This document shows positions 44,464 through 55,235 of a DNA stretch of 64,000 nt, piece after piece. How positions within the stretch are numbered: position 1 is the stretch's first letter; each line of letters starts with the position of its first letter. The stretch is from Gliomastix tumulicola (taxonomy: Eukaryota; Ascomycota; Sordariomycetes; Hypocreales; Bionectriaceae): NCBI GenBank assembly GCA_001599755.1, contig BCHX01000008.1, forward strand, positions 3,348,001-3,412,000. The letters are read 5' to 3'. The translations under genes and the position numbers were made by a program. Below the pieces are notes generated by a model. It was not told where the DNA came from. It ran no database searches and worked only from the letters and a program-made list of their open reading frames with translations.

Positions 44464-46043
44464 TTACCAAGGCCACCAAGAGTTTCCCCTCGACCGCTTG
44501 ACGACAAACGCACCCCGATCCATCGTGTTGATCACAACAAAACCGCTCTTGAAGTAAGGATAGTGACTCCAAGTGCCAGTGAAGGTCTCGTTGCCACCGC
44601 CAGGGAGGTGGTCGTCCTCCGGGTGGATGTCAAAGTAGGCGACCTGCTTCACACGCTTGCCTGTGGGGTCCAGCGGGATGGAGCGCACGTCCAGGACGGA
44701 ATACCCGAGGGCGTAGTTGCTCTGGTGGGAGAAGCCGTTGATCACGAACTGGTTATGGTCGATACCGCGGCGGGGTCCGGTGAAACGGCCCGTCTGCTTG
44801 GGAGATCGAAGGTTGGAGACGTCCCAGATGTAAGACACGGGGTAGGCGGGCTGCCCGAGCTTGGTGATGTTGACCTCGTCGTATTCATCATCCAGGATGA
44901 GGTGAGACTGCCACAGGGGGTTCAGCACCCAGCCCTGGTGGGTGTAGGCAACTCCTTCGTACGAGGTTCGGGAGATGATCTTGATGTTCTGCTTGTCTTC
45001 AACATCGTAGCTGGAGAATTGTCAGCGCCCAAGCCGGAAGAAGTCTCGACAGGTAGTTAACTGCTCACATCGTCAAAGAATCCTCATTATAGCCGTAGCA
45101 GATGTCCCGGCCCCAATACTTCAAGTCGGGGCCACGGTACACAAGGCACTGCGCATCGTGCACGTAGCCATCCTCACCACTGCCACCCAGCGTGACTGGG
45201 TTGGTGGGATCAGTCAGGTCAAAGAAGGCCAGACCGGCGCCCAGTGTCCCGTTTCGGGGCTGGAAGCCGGTCGCCACGCCATAATGCCGCTCCTCGTTTG
45301 TCACGACATTGTGCGAACGACCCCAAGGGAGGGACTCGTTCCACCAGCCATCAAGATCCTCCTCATTGCTGAAGGTCTTCGGGTTGGCGGGGTCAATCTT
45401 CTCCAGCTTGCGCAGGTCGAAGATCTGCACACCGTGGTCGTAGGCTTCGCTGCCAATGACGACGTAGCTCTTGTACCCCTTGATCTCGCGCCAAAGAGAA
45501 GGCAGAGCAGTCGTGTACTGAGGCAGACGCCCGAGATAGACGAGCTTGCCCTTCTTGGTCACCTCAGCAAATGCAGTGCCATCTTCCTGAGCAATGGCGA
45601 CGAACTCGCGACCTTTCTTGTTAGTCCAACCCCAAGAGCCAGCGCCGCGGCCGTAGCTGCTGCCAAGCTCAGCGTGTGTCTTGAAGTCGTACAGGTCCAG
45701 ATCTTTGCACTGGAAAGTGTACTTGGGGTCGCCGGGGACATAGGAGGCAACGCCGTTCTTGCAAGCGACGTAGTCCTTGTTCTTGTTGAAGGAGGTGTAC
45801 TGCGTGGAATCATAGACACCCTGGCTGTCAAGCTCCGCCCAAGTTTGCTATCATGACGTTAGCCTCATAATTCATTCATGCTGCAGCCAAATCACAATTC
45901 CGGACCTCCTTGAGAGCCATGATTTGCTCATGTCGAACGCCACTGTCGTAAAGTTCGGCAGCAAGCTCAACGTTGGGTGCAACCTCTTTGGCCAATGCCG
46001 AGCCGAAGGCCGCGGCAACGGCATACACCTGAGAAGTCTTCAT
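44464..46043 (-). CDS. Secreted LVIVD / choice-of-anchor-B family protein
   Basis: Three exons (45906-46043, 45069-45847, 44464-45010) give 487 residues with a signal peptide (MKTSQVYAVAAAFGSALAKE). The body shows repeated blade-like units built around an aspartate and a named status phrase, e.g. VQIFDLRKLEKIDP, AGLAFFDLTDPTNPVTLGG, SYIWDVSNLRSPKQTG and YSVLDVRSIPLDP, characteristic of LVIVD-repeat/choice-of-anchor-B beta-propellers; fungal members are often labelled regulatory P domain proteins. Such proteins are extracellular or wall-associated; no enzyme activity is established. Conserved Cys pairs (YVACKNG, FQCKDLD) and tryptophans near the C-terminus (GNSWWPW) are notable. The splice joins are in frame with good consensus. 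Confidence 0.82.
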
Positions 46044-46851
46044 GACGAGCGATGGATTGAGACGATGAGATGATCAGCTACTCAGTGATGACACACGATC
46101 GGAAGCAATGGAGCACGCCAGCCAATATCACAGGGTAATCCAAGGGCCGGGAACGCTTCATTTATATTCACAAAGGATGTCGCTATTCACTCCTCCTTTT
46201 GAAATCATCCGCCCAAAAGTTCCTCAATAAAAAAAAAAAGGGTGCCCTGGTCATGGAGGCAATTGAAGGTGGGCTGTAGTAGTGGCCATGTTGTGGCAGA
46301 GAGCCAATAAAACCATTTCGTGTAATCATCATAGGTCATCGCATCATCACTAAACAAGCAGCAATGGTTGGTTCCAGCATTGCATATTCCCGGGGCAGCA
46401 TCGCATCATCGCCCAGCGTGGCACCGAGTAGACTGAATCAGGAAGCTCACAACACGGCACCGTATCCAGGGTGACATTGCCCATTTGCTTCTAGAATGGC
46501 CGCTGGTCTTGGCTACCCCTCCCGGCTTGTCAAATCGATCTCGATATAAGAATTCCTGGGTGTCAAACTCACCCCGAACGCTCCGAGAACTCCTGAGGCC
46601 TGCGATGTTGGTTTCGGCCAGGTCATCTCCACTCCTTCATGCACGTGCTCTTGAGCCTCCAATGGACCTCAGTGCATGTAGCAGGTGCACAGCAGGATCC
46701 TCGAATCAGTTCACTATTCGGTCGGTTCCTTTCCTTTTCACGGCCAGGATTACTCAGGCCATGCATAACATATAATATAGTATCGACCACTCATGTTCAT
46801 ATTTGGCAGTCACATTTCAATACCGTTTACTATCAACACCGCCGGCAGGTC
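46044..46851. other. Intergenic region
   Basis: About 800 bp upstream of the LVIVD gene. It contains an A-run (aataaaaaaaaaaag near 46227) and no recognised gene. Confidence 0.4.
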
Positions 46852-48980
46852 TCAGTCTTCAGGTTGTGCATCACTCCAACCCCAAGCTTCCTTTAGATGA
46901 ATTTGCCTGTTCTTCGGGTCAGCTCTGTAATCTGCCTCTGGGCTGCTTTGAATTGTCCATGTAAACGACTTACGCTTGGCGGGTTGGCCATAGCACTTGC
47001 CTCTCCGTCTTTTCCAAAATACCATATAAAGCCCTCTGCTCTTCGAGTTCCGTGAATCGATCACCGGCAATGGTAATTGCGATGCAGGCGTTGCTAGTAC
47101 TGTCATCAGCTCCTGTCGGATATTTATACGAGGTCGAGATGAAACTTACACATAAGCGGGACCAGGCCGTGGATTAGACTGCGGAAGTCAGTTTAAACAG
47201 AGCGGTGGAAGGGAAGGGAAGTTGAAGTATTGCCTTGAATGACACATACCTCTGCGATACCGCATATGCGTCGAACCAGTTCTTTGATATTCGTGTTAGT
47301 CTGTCTCAGGCCGATGGCCTGGCCTGGTCCCAACTTTGGAATTTTGGGGTTGTGTGCTTCCAGCAGAACTTCAGCCAAGAAGTGATGATGCACACCAGTG
47401 ACAACAGCTTCGTTGAGGTAAACCTCCTCCGGGAAAAACGTATCCTCCAGGTTCTCGCCGTAGGTTGGGTAGAATGTCCACGGCCTCGAATCCCACCACT
47501 GCTTCTGTGAGTCCCTGAGACTCTCCCATGCCATGACGCTCTGCGCTTCGCCCCCGTAGCAGTATCGGAGACAGGTGGCGCAGCGGATCACAGTGAGATT
47601 CGCGAAGCCGCAGTCATTGTCTTCCGACAAGACGACGAAGCGGGCCATGTTGTCGAGGGCAAAATTCGCGTGTACGGGCCGCGCCTGTATAAATGCCGTG
47701 ACAATCTCCTGTCTGAGTGCGATCCAGAAGGACGCCATTCTGAGTCCCGTGAAGTCATGCAGCTTGTGCTGGGCGGCTATGAAAATGCGAGTGCCCAATA
47801 GATGTGACTCAAAGCTTGTGCCTCCAATGGGAACGTCCACCTCCTCCAAATATCGCAGGATAACAATAGCGGCGAGGAGGTTCTCATCGAGCAGCGCAGC
47901 AGTGTTAGAAAGCGCCGGGATGAGGGCATCGAGGCATTTTTGATGGTAACGATCGCCAGTCAGGGCATCGAAGTTGCGTTCCCTCGACCAACGCTTGGCA
48001 GATGACGCGAGAATTGCGTTCATGAGAGGGGGACACGTAGCAGCGCGGCGGGGAACGGTTGTTCCGAATTGTTTTGCCGGGTCGCACATGTCAAATGACG
48101 GTGATAGGTTCTCGATAAAATGCCGGAAAAGCATGGCTTCTTGCTGTTCCAAGGGCCACTGCGGAAAGTCGAGGTAAATGACTGAGGCGGGGTTGTCGAC
48201 AAGTTGAGCGTGGCTTGGGGAGTCCTTGGGAAGCACCACTGCGCCATTCTCAGGGCCATTGAAGAGGAACTGATGCCCCAAAGAGAATGGCTGGGTCGGA
48301 ATATGGTGACTGGAGTCTTCTATGTTAACTGTGATAGTATCGGCCAGAGCGTCCAAGTCGGCATCGGGAGTATCCAAGGCGGGCGGCTCGTTCGAATCTG
48401 GGACTGAAGACGCGGAGTGACTGCTGCTGATGTCTCTCGAGTGGGAATGTTTTTCGTGATAACTTGTGCTCGATTTCCTTGTCCCCGTGCCTGGGGCCAG
48501 GAGTTGTGGCGCAGTAGATAAGAAAGACTGCGACCAACACCAAGAAAATGGAGCTGGTGTGTTTGATGGTGAGGTATTCTTTATACGGCTCTGATTCCCA
48601 TCCTCGGAACCACCGCTCAAATCGATATATCCTGGAGAAACGCCAATGTCTAGGGTGTTGATGTTAATAACATCAGCTGTCTCGTCGACGAAGCTCAAGG
48701 CCCTGCTTGTTGAAACCCAGCGTTGATCAGTGGAGAAACGGAGGTCATCTTCGCCATTAGAGCGCCTCCTCGAGCCGATGCTAAGGTATCAAATGACTGT
48801 ATCAGTTGTCCGTGTACTAACAGTCAAGCGAGAGAGCGTGTCTTACCTCGGATTCAGGGCATGACGGAACCGCACATTGGGTCTGCGGACGCATTTCACC
48901 CCTTTCTGGCTACAACTGGTGCAGGACGGATGGCTCGAATCACCTTGGATCCGCCCGTTAGGACACACACGATTGAGAAG
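46852..48980 (-). CDS. Fungal-specific (Zn2Cys6-type) transcription factor, 5' end unresolved
   Basis: Five exons join in frame: 48847-48980, 47250-48780, 47150-47178, 46974-47099 and 46852-46906, about 624 residues without a start codon. The first exon holds the second half of a binuclear zinc cluster, SCTSCSQKGVKC, preceded by a single candidate third Cys (RVCPNGRIQGD) and followed by NVRFRHALNP. Exon 2 carries STDQRWVSTSRALSFVDET and the fungal-specific regulatory domain (SVIYLDFPQWPLEQQEAMLF, then LLDENLLAAIVILRYLEEVD). The last small exons rebuild the family C-terminus (VTSNACIAITIAGDRF, QVLWPTRQAQIHLKEAWGWS). The first CxxC half of the cluster and the ATG were not found upstream to ~49.7 kb, so the N-terminus may be in an unseen exon, or lost. 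It may regulate neighbouring metabolic genes. Confidence 0.78.
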
Positions 48981-49996
48981 CTGTTGAATGGGAAGAGGAT
49001 TGGCCACAGAGACCTACATTTGAGGTGCCTAGAAGAGAGCCCGAAGAGGAAAAGCTCGACAATTGGTTTCTTCAGTAGAGCAGGATTCTCTCAAGCACTC
49101 ACTTTGCTTTGCAGGTCTAGGAAGAATGCTTGGTATGTCAGTCTTGGCGTTCGAGGTGGGAGGGTTCGTGGGGACAATCGGAAATCCGTACATCGCACGA
49201 TATGAATGGCTTCGTTACAGTCGGCATTATGCCTACGCTCCGAGGTTCCGGCACCACGCCGAACCCGGATATCAGGGAAACGACGTGGATTTCCTCGTGG
49301 GCGTAATTTGGCACAGTGCCCCGAGGCAAAAGTCCGAGCGGCCGACTCCAAAGGAGCAAAAGGCACTCAACTCGCAATCAAGTGAGGCGTACGACAAAGG
49401 GCCGACCTCTGACCTGCGTAGCAGAGATTGAGAGAGAAGGGGCTGGACAGAGATTCGGGAAGACTTGCCGTATTTACCTGATCCAGGAAGCGAGAAGTAA
49501 AGGAGCAAGGATGCGGGGAAGCTGGTCATACCCAAAAACCCCACGTCCATTGCCCACGCCAACCTCCAACGAGTCAGGAGTCACTGCGGGGAGTTTCGTC
49601 ACCAAGGCCTAGATTACGCTAGCACTCCTCCTCAGTCTAGCGCCCCATCCGGGGGATTTTTCTTGAAGTGATCTAACTCGGTTTGAGCAATTCTCGCCGG
49701 CTCCTTTCCCCGTCGACCCTGTATTCCTGTACCAGCACTGCTCGAAAGGAGTTTCCTCGGGATGTAGTCTTTTCCTTATCACATGTTGGGAGACACGAGA
49801 ACAAGGACTGGCTGACAAGTTGATGCGTTTGGTGATAGTGGGATATGAAAAAAATCAAAATCACTGCCAGTCGCCTTTCAGTCTGAAGAAAATTTGAGGA
49901 AAATGATACTAGAGATGAAAAGCGCAATCACGGGATTATGAAATGCCACCGGAAGATCGTATTATAAGCTAACTACTTTTCCTATCACAATCACCG
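48981..49996. other. Region upstream of the transcription factor
   Basis: About 1 kb that should contain the missing first exon and promoter of the regulator and the 3' end of the next P450. A minus-strand frame at 49091-49366 ends beside a good donor (AAAG|GTGAGT), but its sequence lacks zinc-cluster cysteines. No other gene is seen. Confidence 0.4.
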
Positions 49997-51574
49997 TCAT
50001 GCCTTCACTTGGATTGTCCTCCTCCGCAGCTTGAGCGGCATGTCTCCTGGCGAACAAGTAAAAGACTCAGTCTGTTTCAGCACCCAGTCGGGATGCAGCA
50101 GCTCCATGTCATAGCGATAGACAATACTAGCCACGACAATGATTTGCTCCAGATACGTGATGTTCCTTCCGATGCAGCCCCTTGAGCCGGCACTGAACGT
50201 TAGGAAATGCTGCTGCAGCTCTTTTCCATCTTCGCCGAGCCACCGATCCGGGTTGAAAGCTTCGGGATCGGGGAAGATCTGGGGGTTGCGGTGGATGTTG
50301 TAAGGAGGGCAGTGGACCGTCGTGTTACCAGGGACCCAGTGTCCATTGATGGACATGCCTTGAGGTGGTGTCATGCGCGGGGTGTTCATCGTGTTTGGAG
50401 GGTTAAGTCGCATCGACTCGTCGAGACAGGCCCTGAGGTAAGGCAGGTGCTTGATTCTGTCGAAGGGCGCTACCGGCTCATCAGGTTGAAGCACAGCGTC
50501 GAGCTCCTCGCGAAGCTTGGCGAGAGCAGATGGCGTGGAGAGAAGCCGGTAAATGACGTTTGTCAGTGCGATACCAGTGGTATCCGACCCGGCGTTCAAA
50601 AGGATGTTGCCCTCGGCGACCAACTCCCCCATCGGGTACATGTTTTGATTTCCATACTTGTCCTCGAAGAGATGGGTGAAGAAGTCCTGGAGCTTCTCGC
50701 CGTTCTGGTACCGTTGAAGCCGCTTCCGCGCCAGATAGAGGCACATATCGTTGTATCTCTCGTCATGCTGCCAGTATGGGTGCCAGGCTGTCAAACGCCT
50801 CAGCGTCTTGTACCAGCCAGATGACCACACCAAGCTCGTCGTGATCCGCTGAGACTTCCACAGCGACTCTCGATACCCGAACGTTTTCTCTCGTCCATGG
50901 TAGTCCCTCACGCTAACCGTGTCGTGACCTTGCTCCAGGAGCCTGAGATCGGCGCTAAGACCGATCTGTGCGATGGCATCCTCGGCAAACACAATCATCC
51001 ACTGGCGGTGGTTGACGAAGCCGTCAACGACGTTCGGGTCGTCCAAGGAAGGATCCGTATGAGGGGTCGGAACGTATACCGGGTCGAAGCACGACCGATC
51101 ATATTGGTCAATCAGAGCTCGAGCCCTGTCCGCAACGATGTGTTCCCATTCCTCCAGGCCGGCCTGCGAGAAGGCGGCGGCAAGGACTCGTCGCTTGCGG
51201 GAGTGATCGGGCTTGCTGGACACATCGGCAAGATGACGGTGAGTGCCGGCAGTGAGCTCGTAGAAAGTGTCCTTGGTTGCAGGCGACCCGTGGCCGAGGA
51301 TATCTTTAACGGCAGCGATCTCGTTGAAGGATACTGAGTTGGGCCCGACGCGAACAACAGGACCGAGCTTTCGATGAGCTTGATGGACAGCTAAGTATCG
51401 CCAGCCCCGATGCGCATACCACATGTAAGGAAGGTTGGTAAAGGGGGAGAGGGGCGTCAGGCCAGGGAACTTCCTCAGGCCCTTTTCATCTCGGAAATAA
51501 ACGAAGAGGCTCTTCAAAATCAAGAAAGCCGCGCCAACGGCGAAGGAAGCAAGTACTACTGCAATGGCCAACAT
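49997..51574 (-). CDS. Microsomal cytochrome P450, divergent partner of a CPR gene
   Basis: An intronless 525-residue frame from MLAIAVVLASFAVGAAFLIL (membrane anchor). It shows KLGPVVRVGPNSVSF, the C-helix region SRKRRVLAAAFSQ, I-helix NAGSDTTGIAL, K-helix DESMRLNPPN and heme loop FSAGSRGCIGRNITY with Cys ~467. The overall pattern resembles the benzoate-4-monooxygenase-like (CYP53-clan) fungal P450s, but subfamily and substrate cannot be fixed. It is transcribed away from an NADPH-P450 reductase gene across a 669-bp region, suggesting co-expression of the enzyme with its electron donor. An in-frame Met at 51676 would place 34 polar residues before the anchor and is unlikely. Confidence 0.9.
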   Translation of the reverse strand: MLAIAVVLASFAVGAAFLILKSLFVYFRDEKGLRKFPGLTPLSPFTNLPYMWYAHRGWRYLAVHQAHRKLGPVVRVGPNSVSFNEIAAVKDILGHGSPATKDTFYELTAGTHRHLADVSSKPDHSRKRRVLAAAFSQAGLEEWEHIVADRARALIDQYDRSCFDPVYVPTPHTDPSLDDPNVVDGFVNHRQWMIVFAEDAIAQIGLSADLRLLEQGHDTVSVRDYHGREKTFGYRESLWKSQRITTSLVWSSGWYKTLRRLTAWHPYWQHDERYNDMCLYLARKRLQRYQNGEKLQDFFTHLFEDKYGNQNMYPMGELVAEGNILLNAGSDTTGIALTNVIYRLLSTPSALAKLREELDAVLQPDEPVAPFDRIKHLPYLRACLDESMRLNPPNTMNTPRMTPPQGMSINGHWVPGNTTVHCPPYNIHRNPQIFPDPEAFNPDRWLGEDGKELQQHFLTFSAGSRGCIGRNITYLEQIIVVASIVYRYDMELLHPDWVLKQTESFTCSPGDMPLKLRRRTIQVKA

Positions 51575-52243
51575 CTTGTCGTCAAAGCAATGCTTGAATG
51601 CACCTGAAGGGAACTGACATTCGCCCGCTGGAAGGACGGCAGGAGGTCTGCCTTTATCATGGCGTGGCCCAACCAACCTTTCGGACGCTCACACTGAGAA
51701 TATCGCGACAGAGACATCACAGCTTTCCATGGACCATCAAAGCGGAAATTTCCCCCGATTCGTGACCTCGCCATCGGGCCAAATCGACCTGAACGGGCTT
51801 GGTCTTGATGATCTCCAGAATTCCGTCATGCCGCCTCAAATGCGGAGCAGGTGGAATTCCGTCCAGCTGATCTTCGGCCCCAGTGTCCACGCTAAAATCG
51901 GACAGACTTTCCCTAACTGACGATGGAGATCGCCTTTGGGAAGACCGACGGAGTTGCAGGTATTCGCCGAGCATAGCCCGAAGCTGCCCCCGTCCATCGG
52001 ACGCACGGCGCGGCGAATTATGGCGGAGACAGAAATACATGATTCTCGACTCTGTTGGTTGAGCACTCTACCTAAAAAGTAATTATCCCCGATAAGCCGG
52101 TGCCTTCACTCGCAACCGTGAGCTGCGTACTCGTGGATGGCTCCCTTATTAAAAACAGGTTGCACGACGCCCTTCGGCCTGGAGGGCAACATGACAGAGA
52201 AAAGATATTCGCTGCATATCCAACTTTCATCACGTCGTTTAAA
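51575..52243. promoter_or_regulatory. Shared divergent promoter, P450 / P450 reductase
   Basis: 669 bp between the two start codons. It contains a minus-strand 107-codon frame (51717-52040) with no recognisable features, probably fortuitous. Both genes must take promoter elements from this space. I cannot assign binding sites. Confidence 0.55.
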
Positions 52244-54416
52244 ATGGAAGCGTCGTTTCGTTACTTGGCCGGCGACTGGCGAGGCGATGTGTTTCGAGTA
52301 GATGATGCTATCATAGCGCTCCTTGCTACTACGGCACTCACATACGTCTACTGGGGCAACGTCTTCGCCAAAAAGGTCCCCCGCGACTTCTGGTTTGGAA
52401 TTCCTCAGGCCACCGGCGAATTTGCTGGCAAACAACAGCAGAGAGCGGACGAGCGACGCATAGGATACATCTTTGACCAGCACGTATGACACTCCAGCTG
52501 TGAGAACCATGATGCAGACCATCCGCTTACAGGACTCGTCTTAGAAACTTGACTTTGTCGTCTTTTGGGGGAGCCAAAGTGGACGGGCCGAGATTCTTGC
52601 TCGGCAACTGGCCAAGAGTATCCAGGATCGCTTCGGCCTGCAGACACTGGCTGCGGATCTTGATGACTTTGACCACGCTTCCCTCGCCGAGTTGAAGGAG
52701 ACGCAGCTCTGCGCGTTCGTCGTCTCAACGTACGGGGATGGTGACCCCCCAGACAGCGCCGAAGGCCTTTGGGCATTCTTGAAGTCTGCCGAGGGTGACA
52801 AGACGCTGGCCTCGCTGCGCTACATCATCTTCGGCCTGGGGAACTCCAACTATCGACAGTACAACTACATCGCCAAGACCGTCGACGCTCGCCTCCGAGA
52901 GCTGGGGGCCACCCGGCTGGGAAACCTCGGCGCCGGTGACGATGCAAACGGCAACACGGAGACAGACTTTCTCTGCTGGAGAAAGGAGACGCAGACACTA
53001 CTACAGAATGTCCTCGGCCTAACGGAGCAAGTGCAACGTTACCAGCCCTTATTCGACGTCAAAGAAGATACATCAGTTGCCGATGACAAACTTCACCATG
53101 GCGTGCCCATCATGGCATCTCAGGCCACCTCAACACGTGCACTGATCAAGGAAGCCCGGAAGCTTTGGGAGACAGAGGACAGACTCTGCATCCACATGGA
53201 GCTTGACCTGGGTGCTAATCGCCAGCTCAAGTACAAGACTGGGGATCACCTAGCAGTCTGGCCCTGCAATCCCGATCACGAAGTTGACGTTCTCCTCAAC
53301 TGTCTCGGGCTGTCTGGAAGGAGGTACAATCCCATCACAGTCCACGAGATCGCGGTCACGACCTTGGGCAAGCTCCCCTGCCCTACGCCAACGACACTGG
53401 ACGCGCTACTTCGCAACTACATGGAAATATGCGGGCGGCTCTCTATGGATTTCATCAGCGGTCTCGCGGAGTTCTCCCCCTCATCAGCGGTCCGAACCAA
53501 ACTCCTCGAAATCGCCGAGAATCCAGACATCTTCAAGGAGACGGTGTGCGGGCCTCAGCTGACGCTCGCTGGACTGCTCAGTCAAGTCAGCCCTGGGGCC
53601 CAGTGGGATATCCCCCTATCCTTCCTGCTCGAGCGACTGAAGCCGATGCAGCCCCGCTACTATTCCATCTCGTCCTCTGCCGTTGTAAACCCAAGGATCG
53701 CCACAATCACGGCTGTTGTCGACAAGCCGGCCCCAGCACATGGCAACAGCCCAAGTATCCCGCTCAGTTGCCGCGGTTTGGCCACGGGCTATCTCTGGGC
53801 CCAAGAACGAAGTCTCAACAACACCGCCAGCAACTACGAGAATCTCTCTGCGTACGCGCTTGACGGCGGTCCACGGCGGATACTCGACGGACAGCAAATT
53901 TTCTGCACCACGCGGCAGACATCGTTCAAGATGCCGACCAAGCTGTCTGCACCCATCATCATGATCGGCGCCGGCACCGGCGTCGCTCCATTCCGTGCAT
54001 TTGTATGGGAGCGCGTCCAGCGAAGCGACCACGAGGAAGTCGGGAAAACACTGCTGTTTATGGGCTTCCGCAACTCCAGTGTCGACTTTATTTACAAGGA
54101 TGAATGGGAGAGATGGCAGAAGTCCCTCACCCCCGAGGTCTTTGACTACTGGACGGCCTGCAGTCGGGACAATCAGCAGGAGAAGAAGGTATATGTGCAG
54201 AATCTCATTGACCAGCATCAGGATGAGGTCATGGATCTACTTGAGGTGACAGGCTGCCGTATCTTTCTCTGCGGGTCGGCCACCATGGCCCGAGATGTCG
54301 TCGACACCTTGGTCCGGGTCAGATGTCGCCGGGAGGGATGCAGCAGAGATGACGCTCTAGCCTGGGTGAAGAAATTGCGGCAGTTCGGGACATTGCTCGA
54401 AGATGTCTGGGGTTAG
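52244..54416 (+). CDS. NADPH-cytochrome P450 reductase paralogue
   Basis: Two exons (52244-52483, 52545-54416) give 703 residues. An N-terminal membrane anchor (AIIALLATTALTYVYWGNVF) is followed by a flavodoxin-like FMN domain (FWGSQSGRAE at ~87-96, STYGDGDPPDSAEGLW, FGLGNSNYRQYN), a connecting/FAD domain (PRYYSISSSAVVNP, GLATGYLW) and an NADPH domain (MIGAGTGVAPFRAFVWER, IFLCGSATMARDV), ending in DVWG with the FAD-stacking Trp one residue from the end. It passes electrons from NADPH via FAD and FMN to P450s at the ER. Departures from the usual CPR motifs are GSQSGRAE where GSQTGTAE is normal and CGSA where CGDA is normal, suggesting an accessory paralogue and not the housekeeping reductase. 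Its divergent partner is a P450. Confidence 0.92.
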
Positions 54417-55235
54417 GCAAGGGAGTGAAGCAGTGAAGCGGACAGTAGAACACGTGATAGCAATGGGAGTCTTTGACTTGATTATATTTACAGTCTGCCA
54501 AACTCTTCGTCCAGTGTGATGCATGAGACAATTTCTCAGATTGTGGTGTGCATCGGCTTTTGACCATCATCGTAAGACATCCCTGCTCTCCTCTCACACA
54601 GGAAACACCCTGGCCACACTGCCGAGTCATGCCTATACCATTGTCGCCAACACCCACCTGCTCGTGCATCGATCACTCAAGTGCTGCAGCACTCGTAGTT
54701 CATCGTCATCCCGAAATTAGATGACTCTCACCAAGGACTCTGCCGCTCCCATCTGTCCATTGCTTGCGGATCAAAATAACCAGCAGTCAGTGCCACGAGA
54801 GCCCTGGCGAACTCACGTCAGGATTTGACACTAGATGCGCGCTAACCAATATTCGCCAAAGGGGCAGTTTTGTCCGGACACAGCAGTGAGGCAATTCCTT
54901 CCGGGCCAGGCTCAACCTTGGACCTAGAACTTGTCGACGCGATTCATGCGGGTGAAGTGAAAGCCCCAGACCATACTACCCCGTGGGGTTGCCAGACCCA
55001 TTATCGACGGGCAACCTACGAGTCTGACCAGGCGTACAGTACGCCTCAGGAGACAGCCGCGCGTAGGAAGAACCCAGTCACTGACTCTCCTATCTTTCGA
55101 GATGTCTATATAACATCTTCTCATTCCCAAACCCATTTCCCTTGTCAATCGTCAGAGACTATCAACGCACCGCACCGGCTGCTCTCCCCGCAATTCATCC
55201 TCCACCTATCCGCGCCTCTCGCCCTTTGGACCAAG
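54417..55235. other. Intergenic region CPR / sugar porter
   Basis: About 820 bp between two plus-strand genes. The last ~150 bp is C/T-rich with ccacctatccgcgcctc, typical of a leader. An in-frame extension upstream of the transporter ATG looks like untranslated sequence. No gene is seen. Confidence 0.45.

Noticed and set aside
51717..52040. 107-codon minus-strand frame between the P450 and reductase genes
   Set aside because: No recognisable feature; it occupies the shared promoter and would leave no room for regulatory sequence.
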